From the IMG/VR virus record IMGVR_UViG_3300031951_000699, positions 1 through 33,640 of that record: 33,640 bases of DNA. One strand, given 5' to 3'. The notes under the pieces are model-generated. The model worked only from the letters and a program-made list of their open reading frames with translations, made no database searches and was not told the origin of the DNA. The stretch is from a virus. Below, piece after piece: positions 8,846 through 16,147 of the stretch; within the stretch, counting starts at the first letter, position 1; the number at the start of each line of letters is the position of its first letter. The translations under genes were made by a program, and so were the position numbers.

Positions 8846-9635
8846 CTACTCTTGGCAATTTCTCGAAGGTAATTGGTTTCAAGCGAATATTTTTGATTCC
8901 GCCAGCCTTCGTTACAACTTTACATAGTTCAGGATAGTGCGCTTCCATTTCGTACAGTACCCGTGTGTGGTCTGTCTGCCTATCGGCTACTCCGCGTGTT
9001 TTGAGTTCTGCGTCAATACCGCCAGCAGCAAAATACTTGGTAGTAGGGCAGAGATATTCGAAACGCACGACAGAGCCATTCTGAATAAACGAGCGAATCG
9101 TGCTTTCGTAGTCATCGCCCGATGCTTCGAGCAGTCTGTCTTTACCGATAAACACAGGGTCGCCAGCGTAACAGCCGTAGAAAAGTCCGATGATATAGCG
9201 CAGCCCTACGGAGATATGGTCGTGAAGGAAAAAACCATTCTCAACAGGGTTGATTCCCCACATTGTTGCGCCGACCTGTTTCGCCGTCTTGAAGCCAAGT
9301 TCAACGAGTGCGTCTAGGTCGCCTTGCCAATCCTCTAATTTCCCGTCTGCCGTACGCTGCCGAAGGCGGACAACATCATCGTCCATGTTCAGTAGCGGTG
9401 TGCCTTTGGGATAGTAGTGATGATAAAACTGTTGTTGCTGGATTTTGCCCAAAACACCTGTGACTACGCGGTATTTATGTCCTAGCACATACCGATAGTG
9501 GTCGCTTTCTTCTTCTCCTGCCACGAATACCGTGATGCGGTCAGGGTCTACTTTCTTGCTCTCTAGCCATACGAGAGTCTTATCGCGCAATAATTCGGCG
9601 CGCTTGTACGAAGGTATTGCTATTTGGTAATCCAT
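8838..9635 (-). CDS. TET-associated-type glycosyltransferase (DNA modification)
   Basis: This 265-residue protein probably moves a sugar from a nucleotide sugar to a hydroxymethylated base in phage DNA. It starts MDYQIAIPSYKRAELL, has ITVFVAGEEE near 34-43 and an acidic metal-binding triad DDD at 85-87 (NMDDDV). This is the pattern of the TET-associated glycosyltransferase family (GT-A-like fold). It follows the TET/JBP-like dioxygenase gene by 16 bases. GGAAGG lies before ATG at 9635. The sugar donor is not shown by the sequence; the UXS-like gene in the same operon suggests UDP-xylose. A capsid or host glycan as acceptor cannot be excluded. Confidence 0.82.
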   Translation of the reverse strand: MDYQIAIPSYKRAELLRDKTLVWLESKKVDPDRITVFVAGEEESDHYRYVLGHKYRVVTGVLGKIQQQQFYHHYYPKGTPLLNMDDDVVRLRQRTADGKLEDWQGDLDALVELGFKTAKQVGATMWGINPVENGFFLHDHISVGLRYIIGLFYGCYAGDPVFIGKDRLLEASGDDYESTIRSFIQNGSVVRFEYLCPTTKYFAAGGIDAELKTRGVADRQTDHTRVLYEMEAHYPELCKVVTKAGGIKNIRLKPITFEKLPRVDV

Positions 9636-9651
9636 CGCCTTCCTTCCGTTA

Positions 9652-10518
9652 TCAACCGCCGAGTATGCGCGGTTTCGTTTCGCCTTTCAGGGCGGAAGCG
9701 AATGCGAGTTCTCGCTCGGTTCTGCGTTTGCGTGCTTCGGCTTGTTCGACTGCGTAAGTAAAGCAGTCTTTCATACCGCGTAAGCAGTAGTACACGACAG
9801 TATAACGATAGGCGTCTTTCGTGATGTGCTGAATAGGCGTTACGCCGTGAAGTAGTCGGAATCCCGGAAAGAACAACACCCAACCATCGCGGCATTCAAT
9901 AACAGCGTTATATTCAGGAATGCTGAGATAACCACCGCGAGTGCCACGCCGAACAACAGGCATAGCAGACCACATATCAAAATTATTGCCGTCATAATGA
10001 TACGGAAGCGTGGAAGTTTTATTGACAACACCGCTAGTCCAGAGAGAGCGCTCCGAAATGCGCCACTCATCAGCAACCGCCGATGTTTCTTTTGCGTCTT
10101 TTTCATAAATTTCGGGCGCGATTTCGCGCATGATATCGCTCAAAATATCAGCAGTCTGCACTAATACATCGTGTTCTTCGGGTTGTTCGTGCGACATTGA
10201 AGTAGGGCGACAAGCCTCGCGTGTTTGAAATGGCTTGCGTGGTGCCATGCCGAAAGTACGGCTGTTGTTCTGTACGCCTGTGCTGCGTGTTACGCCTGTC
10301 GCGCTGTATTTGATTCCGCGTACTGCGTTACGAAGATTCGCAGTCACATCTGCGTCCATCTTCAAATAAACAAGGAATGGCTCGCCTGTTGTTTCATCAA
10401 CATAAATGCCTTCTTCAGTAATGTTGGCTTCAATTTCAGGAACGAGTAATCCCTTCATTTCGCGCACATCATCACGAGTGATAACTTGCTTGACGGGAAA
10501 TACTGTTAGTTCTTTCAT
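9652..10518 (-). CDS. TET/JBP-like Fe(II)/2-oxoglutarate DNA base dioxygenase
   Basis: This 288-residue protein probably oxidises 5-methylcytosine (or another methylated base) in DNA to its hydroxymethyl form. It has the metal-binding HxD at His174-Asp176 (YHYDGN), the distal His224 in LLHGVTP, and Arg238 (YRYTVVYY), expected to bind 2-oxoglutarate. Between them, GTRGGYLSIPEYNAV matches the conserved strand and Gly-Gly turn of phage TET/JBP enzymes. It overlaps the ParB-like gene by four bases (ATGA), and the glycosyltransferase gene follows. No cytosine methyltransferase is visible in the window, so the origin of the methylated substrate is open. Confidence 0.85.
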   Translation of the reverse strand: MKELTVFPVKQVITRDDVREMKGLLVPEIEANITEEGIYVDETTGEPFLVYLKMDADVTANLRNAVRGIKYSATGVTRSTGVQNNSRTFGMAPRKPFQTREACRPTSMSHEQPEEHDVLVQTADILSDIMREIAPEIYEKDAKETSAVADEWRISERSLWTSGVVNKTSTLPYHYDGNNFDMWSAMPVVRRGTRGGYLSIPEYNAVIECRDGWVLFFPGFRLLHGVTPIQHITKDAYRYTVVYYCLRGMKDCFTYAVEQAEARKRRTERELAFASALKGETKPRILGG

Positions 10519-11153
10519 TGTGTTGGCACCTCAGAGTTGGATAGTTCGGCAATCATGCGCAGAATAGTATCTGCATTACTGTCTGTTCCGAAGCGTTCGC
10601 GCAACTCTGTAAGTTTTTCCATCGCCCAAATGTATTGGTGTTGTGGGAACTCACACATAAGCAGACGAATAGTTCTTTCCGCATAGCGTTGTGCGCGTTC
10701 TTCGAGTGTTGTTGTTGCCAACACATTTTCGTGTGCTGGTGCAGCAGCAACACCAAACTCAGGTGCTTGTTGCTCGTCTAGTATTGCGAGCAAGTCATCA
10801 ATATCTGCTGGCTGATAGCCTGTTCCTTCGAGCGAAATATCTTCAAGTAAATCTAATAATGCTTGCTCATCGTAAGTGCCGAGGTCAGCAAGGCGGTTGT
10901 CAGCAGCAACAATTTTCTTTGCGCCTTCGTCATCAACATCGATTTCGACAATGTTGATTTCTGTCCAGCCTAGCGACTGTGCCGCTTTCCACAGGTGATT
11001 TCCTGCGAGGATTTGCTGAGTTGCTTTGCTAACAACTATTGGCTTGTACTGTCCGTTCGCTTTGAGAGATTCCGCGAGCGCAGCGACATTTCCCTTGCGA
11101 GGATTGCCTTCAAACTCTTTTAATGAGTTGATAGCGACTACTTTTGTTTCCAT
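10515..11153 (-). CDS. ParB/sulfiredoxin-fold protein of the modification operon
   Basis: This 212-residue protein carries an N-terminal ParB-like domain: NPRKGNVAALAESLKANGQY at 17-36, PIVV at 38-41 and the nucleotide-binding motif LAGNHLWKAAQSLGW at 49-63. The C-terminal half is helical and acidic. ParB-like proteins are frequent in phage DNA-modification clusters with TET enzymes and methyltransferases. Their exact role there is not settled, and DNA binding, nucleotide hydrolysis or recruitment are possible. It starts 10 bases after the UXS-like gene with a GGAGAAGG site and overlaps the dioxygenase start. Confidence 0.8.
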   Translation of the reverse strand: METKVVAINSLKEFEGNPRKGNVAALAESLKANGQYKPIVVSKATQQILAGNHLWKAAQSLGWTEINIVEIDVDDEGAKKIVAADNRLADLGTYDEQALLDLLEDISLEGTGYQPADIDDLLAILDEQQAPEFGVAAAPAHENVLATTTLEERAQRYAERTIRLLMCEFPQHQYIWAMEKLTELRERFGTDSNADTILRMIAELSNSEVPTQ

Positions 11154-11163
11154 TTGCCTTCTC

Positions 11164-12099
11164 CTATTTCACTATGCTTGCGAAATACGCAATCGTTTTC
11201 TGTAAGCCTTCGTCTAAAAATGTCGTAGGCTGCCAGTCCAACTGTTCTTTTGCGTAGTTAATATTCGGCTGACGCTGTTTCGGGTCGTCCTGCGGTAGTG
11301 ATTTGAAAACTAATTCAGATTTGCTGTTCGTATATTTCAATACGAGTTCAGCGAGTTCCAGCATTGTGAACTCAACAGGATTACCTAAATTCATAGGTCC
11401 AACAATATGATTCGGCGTTGCCATCATTTTGATAATGCCGTGTACTAAATCATCGACATAACAGAAACTTCTTGTTTGTTTGCCGTCACCATAAATAGTT
11501 ATCGGTTCATTGCGCAATGCTTGAACAATGAAATTGCTGACAACACGACCATCATCTGCTGCCATGCGCGGTCCATAAGTATTGAAAATGCGTATAACTT
11601 TGATGTTCAAATCGAACTGTCGCCAATAATCGAAGAATAAAGTTTCTGCAACGCGTTTGCCTTCGTCATAACACGCGCGAATACCAATAGGATTTACTTT
11701 GCCCCAGTATGTTTCCGGCTGTGGGTGTTCTTCTGGGTCGCCATAAACTTCCGATGTTGATGCTTGTAAAACTTTTGCGCCTGTGCGTTTTGCTAGTTCT
11801 AGCATATTGATAGCACCGCTTACGCTCGTCACAGTAGTTTGTGTCGGATAGCGTTGATAATGTACGGGCGAAGCAGGACACGCTAAATTGTAGATTTCAT
11901 CTACTTGCAAATATAACGGCTGCGATACATCATGTAATAAAAATTCGAAATTAGGATTATCGCGGAACGATGCGATATTGCGTTTGTTGCCCGTGTATAA
12001 ATTATCAGCAACGATTACTTCATTGCCTTCTGCGAGCAATCGCTCTGTCAGGTGCGAACCTAAAAATCCTGCGCCACCTGTAACAAGTATTTTTTTCAT
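11164..12099 (-). CDS. UDP-glucuronate decarboxylase-like SDR (UDP-xylose synthase type)
   Basis: This 311-residue extended short-chain dehydrogenase has the NAD-binding GGAGFLGS at 8-15, [12 protein letters not shown] at 71-82, [14 protein letters not shown] at 114-127 and the catalytic Tyr144-Lys148 in [16 protein letters not shown] and ACYDEGKR together are the signature of UDP-glucuronate decarboxylases, which make UDP-xylose from UDP-glucuronate. GGAGG lies four bases before ATG at 12099. It is first in the operon with ParB, TET and glycosyltransferase genes, so it probably supplies the sugar for DNA glycosylation. A role in altering host surface sugars is an alternative. The product cannot be fixed without assay. 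Confidence 0.85.
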   Translation of the reverse strand: MKKILVTGGAGFLGSHLTERLLAEGNEVIVADNLYTGNKRNIASFRDNPNFEFLLHDVSQPLYLQVDEIYNLACPASPVHYQRYPTQTTVTSVSGAINMLELAKRTGAKVLQASTSEVYGDPEEHPQPETYWGKVNPIGIRACYDEGKRVAETLFFDYWRQFDLNIKVIRIFNTYGPRMAADDGRVVSNFIVQALRNEPITIYGDGKQTRSFCYVDDLVHGIIKMMATPNHIVGPMNLGNPVEFTMLELAELVLKYTNSKSELVFKSLPQDDPKQRQPNINYAKEQLDWQPTTFLDEGLQKTIAYFASIVK

Positions 12100-12119
12100 T
12101 GCGCCTCCGTACCTACAGA

Positions 12120-12167
12120 AGAAGTCTGCCTAGCGCGAAAGGGTAAAACGCACTAGGACAGACTTCT
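12120..12167 (-). other. Long imperfect hairpin upstream of the UXS operon
   Basis: The arms at 12120-12137 and 12149-12167 pair over 9, 5 and 3 base pairs with one bulge and one mismatch, around an 11-base loop. It fills most of the 92-base gap before the UXS-like gene, about 20 bases above its start codon. No U-run follows on either strand, so it does not look like a complete intrinsic terminator. It may be a leader structure, an RNase site or a regulator-binding element. Confidence 0.6.
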
Positions 12168-12191
12168 CCCATTGGCAGGAAGTGTAACATA

Positions 12192-12401
12192 CTAAGGCGT
12201 GGAAGTATTCCTTCCCTGACCCAGTTTGCCTCGGTATGTTTGTAGTGCCAGCACATCTTGTAGGTGAAAGGTACTCCTACGCGACTGCCTTCCGACTGGC
12301 ACTAATTGTTTTCGGTGAACCAACTGACGGAGGTTGTTCTTGCTGATTCCCAAAAGCATGGCTGCTACTTCACTATCAATGATTCCGTTGCCTTCTGTCA
12401 T
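12192..12401 (-). CDS. Small excisionase/MerR-like HTH protein
   Basis: This 69-residue protein has a winged-helix pattern: IDSEVAAMLLGISKNNLRQL (about 8-27) is the HTH, and FHLQDVLALQTYR is the following wing and helix. Such proteins bind DNA as excisionases or small regulators. It overlaps the 73-residue gene by four bases (ATGA) and ends just before the gap with the long hairpin, so it may regulate the modification operon. No integrase is visible in the window, which makes a true excisionase role uncertain. Confidence 0.75.
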   Translation of the reverse strand: MTEGNGIIDSEVAAMLLGISKNNLRQLVHRKQLVPVGRQSRRSTFHLQDVLALQTYRGKLGQGRNTSTP

Positions 12402-12619
12402 TGTTCCTCTAAAACTTTCTTCAAATTGGCGATGCGAGAGTAAGCATCTCCGCCTGCACTCATGACCTGTAACAGTTCCTTAGCCATATCTCTGCGTATG
12501 CCCCAATACATCTGCGCGCAAAGCATGTCATGATTCAGTTTTTTCGTATTGTTGTAGTTCGTGAAACGCAAAACATTGTTGAGAATGTCCTCAACGAACT
12601 TGTAACGCTCGGCTACCAT
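12398..12619 (-). CDS. Hypothetical small helical protein
   Basis: This 73-residue protein has no recognised family. It begins MVAERYKFVEDILNNVLRF and is mostly helical and charged (KELLQVMS, RIANLKKVLEEQ). It sits in a run of tightly overlapping genes, starting seven bases inside the 45-residue gene and ending in an ATGA overlap with the HTH gene. That spacing supports it as real. No function can be assigned. Confidence 0.7.
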   Translation of the reverse strand: MVAERYKFVEDILNNVLRFTNYNNTKKLNHDMLCAQMYWGIRRDMAKELLQVMSAGGDAYSRIANLKKVLEEQ

Positions 12620-12750
12620 TCAATGAATAACCACAGAGGTCCAAAATCTATGTTGAAAGACCACCTGTCCACGCATATTCCGAGTCCGAAACGCCAACTA
12701 ATGCCACCGCCAATGGTGACTTTGCCTACCTGTTTGAATGAACTTACCAT
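12613..12750 (-). CDS. Tiny conserved-type phage protein (45 aa)
   Basis: Reading from ATG at 12750 gives 45 residues starting MVSSFKQVGKVTIGGG and ending DFGPLWLFIEW. The ending FGPLWLxxE, aromatic and following a Gly-rich beta segment, is common in very small phage proteins near replication genes. Its start overlaps the ssb stop by seven bases, and its stop overlaps the next start. The unbroken chain of overlaps is the main support. Function unknown. Confidence 0.7.
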   Translation of the reverse strand: MVSSFKQVGKVTIGGGISWRFGLGICVDRWSFNIDFGPLWLFIEW

Positions 12751-13142
12751 GGGAAATCCTCGATAGGTTCTTCGTCCGATTTATCGGAACGCGGTTCCTG
12801 TGGTTCAGGTGCATATTTCGGCACTATGCCAACACCATCAGCATTGATTTCAAGTGCGGTGCGCGCGTTGCCTTCTTTGTCTGTGTAGTTTGCTACTTGT
12901 AGTCTGCCTGTAACAATTGCTTTGTCACCTTTCTTGAGTGCCAATGCTGTTCCGGCAGCATCACGATTCCATACGAATACGCGGAACCATGTTGTATCGC
13001 CATCTACCCACTCGTTGCCTTGTTGTTTGCGCGGAGTATTAGCGATGCTAAATGTTGTAACGGGTGTGCCTTTCGGTGTTTTCTTAAATTCGGCATCCGT
13101 TCCCAAGTTACCGATAATGGTAACTATCGGTTCACCAGCCAT
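12744..13142 (-). CDS. ssb: Single-stranded DNA-binding protein
   Basis: This 132-residue OB-fold protein would protect single-stranded DNA during replication and recombination. It starts MAGEPIVTIIGNLGTDAEFK, contains TTWFRVFVWNRDA and ALKKGDKAIVTGRL, and ends in an acidic tail with tip EDFPW, the site that recruits partner proteins. I chose the second ATG (13142) because AAAGGA lies seven bases upstream and actinobacterial SSBs begin MAGE; an ATG at 13148 would add two residues. It overlaps the HNH gene by 11 bases. RecT, a RecB-like nuclease and RusA are encoded upstream in the same direction. Confidence 0.93.
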   Translation of the reverse strand: MAGEPIVTIIGNLGTDAEFKKTPKGTPVTTFSIANTPRKQQGNEWVDGDTTWFRVFVWNRDAAGTALALKKGDKAIVTGRLQVANYTDKEGNARTALEINADGVGIVPKYAPEPQEPRSDKSDEEPIEDFPW

Positions 13143-13482
13143 AGCCATTCCTTTCGAGATATTTATAGGTGCCTTCCTGCGTCAGTATAACAATATCCCC
13201 GTTCGGAAGCGTAACAGGACACTCCGCAGGGTCAGCCCAACTTGAAACCATATAGCCTTTTTCAAGTGCGCTGCTAGGGTTGTTATGTACCGAATCCGTG
13301 TCAAGGTTGTGACACTCATGGTGTAACGCAAGAAAATTAGTGATTTCGTCTTTGCCGCCACGACTGCGCAGTTTGCGATGATGAAGCGCCCAAGAGTGCG
13401 GAAGTGACCCACCGCATTTTTCGCAGTACCCTCTCGCGCGTGCCCAAGTCAAAGCGCGTAGCACCTCTAGTTGCTGAGCCAT
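13132..13482 (-). CDS. HNH endonuclease
   Basis: From ATG at 13482 the protein has 116 residues with a complete HNH motif: CEKC at 20-23, LHHRKLRSRGGKDE at 33-46, Asn49 and LHHECHN at 53-59. This metal-dependent nuclease could nick DNA for packaging, recombination or host DNA breakdown. A longer reading from 13581 would overlap the upstream gene by 115 bases; I prefer the internal start, which gives only a 16-base overlap. Many phage HNH proteins near terminase help cos cleavage, but here the gene is in the replication block. Confidence 0.85.
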   Translation of the reverse strand: MAQQLEVLRALTWARARGYCEKCGGSLPHSWALHHRKLRSRGGKDEITNFLALHHECHNLDTDSVHNNPSSALEKGYMVSSWADPAECPVTLPNGDIVILTQEGTYKYLERNGYGW

Positions 13483-13985
13483 GTACGCAATTTTCCAGTC
13501 ATCGGGTCTTTGCAAGCAGTATTGACACAGACGAACATATCGTTTATACGCATCACGGACTTGTGCGCACATTGTCCGCACACCATCTCGGACTCGTAGG
13601 TATAAGTGTCGCCGTCATTGACTTTGACCCGAATACGGGTATGCCAATGGATTACCTCATCGCCTAAAGTTTTCGACAGCGATTTGCGTTTGCGAACAAT
13701 ATCTTCCCATACAAGGTTGAGCCATTCGATTCGTGACATAACAAGCGGACATGGACCTACTTCTGTTTTGCGAACAGGAACAGGTAACGCTTGTTGAATT
13801 TCGCTTGCGACAAAATATGTCGTCTTGTGTGTCCATTTATGAAAATCTAACATCATGCTAAGAGTGCCAAGTGGCAACGGATAGCGCTGCGAAAACTTCG
13901 GCGCGCGCCCTTTTTCTCCTGAATCGTGTTTGTAATATTCCCACACTCGGGGATAGTCGCTCAGGATTTCTTCTAATAATTTCAT
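13467..13985 (-). CDS. Hypothetical protein with C-terminal zinc ribbon
   Basis: This 172-residue protein has no family I can name. The first 110 residues are mixed helical with basic patches (WEDIVRKRKSLSKTLGD). The C-terminal part has a probable zinc ribbon, CGQC followed by CVNTAC about 15 residues later. It overlaps the resolvase stop by four bases (ATGA) and the HNH start by 16. Its placement between rusA and HNH genes suggests nucleic acid binding. Confidence 0.72.
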   Translation of the reverse strand: MKLLEEILSDYPRVWEYYKHDSGEKGRAPKFSQRYPLPLGTLSMMLDFHKWTHKTTYFVASEIQQALPVPVRKTEVGPCPLVMSRIEWLNLVWEDIVRKRKSLSKTLGDEVIHWHTRIRVKVNDGDTYTYESEMVCGQCAHKSVMRINDMFVCVNTACKDPMTGKLRTWLSN

Positions 13986-14359
13986 GTGCCTAGTTGCTCA
14001 ATCGTTATCCACACGCCTTCCACAGACCCGTATGATTTACTTGCTGAGATTAGCGTTACTTGCGCATCATCAACATAAGCGACACCCGTAAGTCCATCGA
14101 GAACTGCGCGAATTAGTTTATCTAAATCAGGCTTGACCCATGGCATTGAACGCGAACTTGTTTTTGGTTTGATATAAATGAATTCACAACTAACTTTCAC
14201 AGCACCATCAACAGGTCGATAGCCTGAGAGTTCTGCGTTACGCGCAATATCAGCACGCCATACTGCTAAATCTGTTGCTCTTGCGTGAATAGGGCGACCA
14301 TGAATAAATTTCAGCGAACCCTGCGGAACGGGTCGCCCTTTCACGAAGAACGAATCCAT
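13982..14359 (-). CDS. rusA: RusA-like Holliday junction resolvase
   Basis: This 125-residue protein would cut four-way junctions formed in replication and recombination. It shows VKGRPVPQGSLKF near the N-terminus and the acidic RusA core KPDLDKLIRAVLDGLTGVAYVDD at 76-98, with Asp78, Asp80, Asp88 and Asp97-98 as candidate metal ligands. I chose ATG at 14359, which makes a TGATG junction with the transglycosylase stop; an upstream ATG at 14392 would overlap by 34 bases. RecT and SSB are encoded in the same gene run. Confidence 0.9.
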   Translation of the reverse strand: MDSFFVKGRPVPQGSLKFIHGRPIHARATDLAVWRADIARNAELSGYRPVDGAVKVSCEFIYIKPKTSSRSMPWVKPDLDKLIRAVLDGLTGVAYVDDAQVTLISASKSYGSVEGVWITIEQLGT

Positions 14360-14817
14360 CAATACCACCGATTCTTTTGCCAAAATTGCCAAGCGTTACA
14401 TGGATTATTGTAACGGATAGAAATATAATTCAATCCCCAAACTATCTGCCCTCGCGTGTCGTTAAGGAAGGCAGTTTTTTCGGCTTGAGTATTTCTTGGC
14501 ATATTGCGTTGTGGTATCCCATGGTCATTGGTAGGGCTGACTGCTTTCGGATTCCATGCGGACTCTTTGCCCCATAGTTTCGATAGGCAGCCATACTGCT
14601 GTTTGCCCCATGCGTATTCTGTCTTGGCAATATCACGAGCAATTGCCCTAGGGTCTGTCAATTTCTTGACTTTCACAGGGTCTATGACTGGTGACATAGT
14701 TGCCGATAACGGCGCTGTAAAGGTGAATAGGGCTGCGAAATACGCAACCGCCAGCCCTCGTACCTTCCATTTTCTTTGAGCCTTCCTATAGCCTTCTACG
14801 GGTTTTATTGTGCTCAT
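14359..14817 (-). CDS. Membrane-targeted transglycosylase-like lytic protein
   Basis: This 152-residue protein has a basic N-terminus, a hydrophobic segment at about 21-39 (signal anchor or signal peptide ending near LSAT) and a soluble domain. That domain has WGKESAWNPKAVSP with Glu85 as probable catalytic acid, NDHGIPQ, QIVWGLNYI and RYNNPCNAWQFW, typical of actinobacterial SLT-like transglycosylases. It would cut peptidoglycan outside the membrane. Its place among replication genes, about 12 kb from the CHAP endolysin, is unusual. GAGG lies before ATG at 14817. Confidence 0.78.
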   Translation of the reverse strand: MSTIKPVEGYRKAQRKWKVRGLAVAYFAALFTFTAPLSATMSPVIDPVKVKKLTDPRAIARDIAKTEYAWGKQQYGCLSKLWGKESAWNPKAVSPTNDHGIPQRNMPRNTQAEKTAFLNDTRGQIVWGLNYISIRYNNPCNAWQFWQKNRWY

Positions 14818-14826
14818 TGAAGTACC

Positions 14827-15126
14827 TCATAACGCTCTAGTCTTGGAGCGTTCTTCTTCTTCGTAGGCTTTGAATTTAGATACAGTAGAGCGAGCGCGTA
14901 GTCGCTCCTGTAGTTCCTGACTTGAACGGGAACTTGCCTGAATATTTGCGCGTTCAGGGTCGCAGGTCGGACAAAATCGTACACCTTCGAAACGCTCTGA
15001 TACAACTTTGGTATTCCCATCTTTTGTAACAGTTTTCTTGTCCTCGTAGTACTCGACCCATATATAACCATATTCGCATGGTTCACTATGTGTACAAATA
15101 CAACCTGTTTTTCCACAATGATTCAT
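14827..15126 (-). CDS. Small zinc-binding protein
   Basis: From ATG at 15126 (TAATG junction with the preceding gene) the protein has 99 residues. Cysteines in CGKTGCICTHSEPCEYGY and CPTC look like zinc ligands, and a basic helical C-terminus follows (ELQERLRARS). A longer start at 15174 would overlap the upstream gene by 49 bases, so I prefer the internal ATG. Function unknown; nucleic acid binding is likely. Confidence 0.72.
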   Translation of the reverse strand: MNHCGKTGCICTHSEPCEYGYIWVEYYEDKKTVTKDGNTKVVSERFEGVRFCPTCDPERANIQASSRSSQELQERLRARSTVSKFKAYEEEERSKTRAL

Positions 15127-15311
15127 TACATACCCTTTGTTCGGAATGGATTTTTTCTTGGTTTGTACGGGCATTCCTCAAGGTGCGCGTCCATTTTTTC
15201 GCCCACTCCTTCGTGCCTACCCGATTTCCAGATGACTATGAAACCACAATTGTGAAAACAACTCATGCTTTCATAGCCCTCTGGAATCTCGTATCCGTTT
15301 TCTAGTATCAT
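15126..15311 (-). CDS. Small Cys/His protein
   Basis: This 61-residue protein contains CFHNCGFIVIW and DAHLEECPYK, a Cx3C...HxxxC arrangement that could bind zinc. ATGA overlap with the initiator gene upstream and TAATG junction downstream show tight translational coupling. No family recognised. Confidence 0.7.
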   Translation of the reverse strand: MILENGYEIPEGYESMSCFHNCGFIVIWKSGRHEGVGEKMDAHLEECPYKPRKNPFRTKGM

Positions 15312-16147
15312 GCTTTCCTATCCGCATACATTCTTTGGGCTATCCTAAACGCATAACTCACAAGGTCAGTCAAATCTTTTGCGGCTGCCTCGTCAATAGC
15401 GAGTAGGGCAATTCGTCCGAACCGCTTGGTCATTTGACCGATACGGCTAATCTCTGCGGAAGTCAGTTTGCGTGACTGCAACTCAGCGACATACCACGCT
15501 GTCAGCGCGATACACCCACCGATATCGTTGTTGATATGCAGCGTATCCCACTCGTCCTCGACCAACCGCGACAGATTCCATGCGTTGATACCCTGCGAAC
15601 GCGCTTCTGCAAGTTTGCTGCTAATCCTGATAACAGAATCCTTTGCAGACTTCACGCGTGGCAGCGGAATCGGAGTATCCGATTCGTATGGTTCTACCTC
15701 TTTAGATATATCGATAGATATATCTAAAGAATTGGGTTGGGTTGGGTTGGGTTGGGTTGGGGTTGGCGTTTCGAATTCGTTTCCGAAGTCATCAGGAAAC
15801 GCATCGGAAACGCGTTTCTTTTGCGTTTCTCGATACTTTGCCAGCCTCTCCCGTGCCTCTGCTCGTTTGCCTTCTACCTTTTCCCGTGTCGGTTGATACT
15901 CGTCATACGAGCGTATTTGAAATCCCTTCGCCGTGCGTTCCCATAGGTTTTGGTCCTCGAGTTCGTCACTTGGTTTTTCAGGATTATCGCCTACCCACGC
16001 ATTGACGATTTGATATGGGATATGCCCGTCTGTCAGTTGGCGGTTGGAATAGCACAGCCCTGTTATGAACAGGCGAAATGCCGTATCGGACAAGCCAATG
16101 ACTTTCGGGTGGTCTGCGAAATTGTCGTCTAGCCGTACCCAGCCCAC
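15308..16147 (-). CDS. DnaD-like replication initiator
   Basis: This 279-residue protein begins GWVRLDDNFADHPKVIGLSD, then TAFRLFITGLCYSNRQLTDG, a winged-helix domain typical of phage replisome organisers. Residues 90-165 are a charged and low-complexity linker with a TPTQPNPTQPN repeat. The helical C-terminal domain (185-279) may bind a helicase loader. The start is GTG at 16147, in a TAGTG junction with the upstream stop codon. The linker DNA holds a palindrome, a G-rich repeat and iteron-like repeats, as in initiator genes that contain their own origin. Confidence 0.75.
   Translation of the reverse strand: MGWVRLDDNFADHPKVIGLSDTAFRLFITGLCYSNRQLTDGHIPYQIVNAWVGDNPEKPSDELEDQNLWERTAKGFQIRSYDEYQPTREKVEGKRAEARERLAKYRETQKKRVSDAFPDDFGNEFETPTPTQPNPTQPNSLDISIDISKEVEPYESDTPIPLPRVKSAKDSVIRISSKLAEARSQGINAWNLSRLVEDEWDTLHINNDIGGCIALTAWYVAELQSRKLTSAEISRIGQMTKRFGRIALLAIDEAAAKDLTDLVSYAFRIAQRMYADRKA
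15701..15829. other. Candidate replication origin inside the initiator gene
   Basis: Three elements sit next to each other. At 15701-15728 there is an AT-rich inverted repeat with perfect 12-base arms around GATA. At 15734-15762 there are six G-runs of three or more spaced by TT (GGGTT repeats), a classical G-quadruplex motif on the plus strand. At 15767-15829 the hexamer CGTTTC occurs six times in both orientations, like iterons. They encode the flexible linker of the initiator, so protein constraint is low. Origin function is inferred from the lambda O-type arrangement and is not demonstrated. Confidence 0.5.

Noticed and set aside
14814-15116. 100-codon minus-strand frame overlapping the zinc-binding gene
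   Set aside because: It shadows 14827-15126, whose Cys pattern and TAATG junction are convincing. This frame has no motif.
15734-15762. GGGTT repeats considered as telomere-like ends
   Set aside because: They lie within an intact coding frame in the middle of the window. G-quadruplex or origin use is more plausible.
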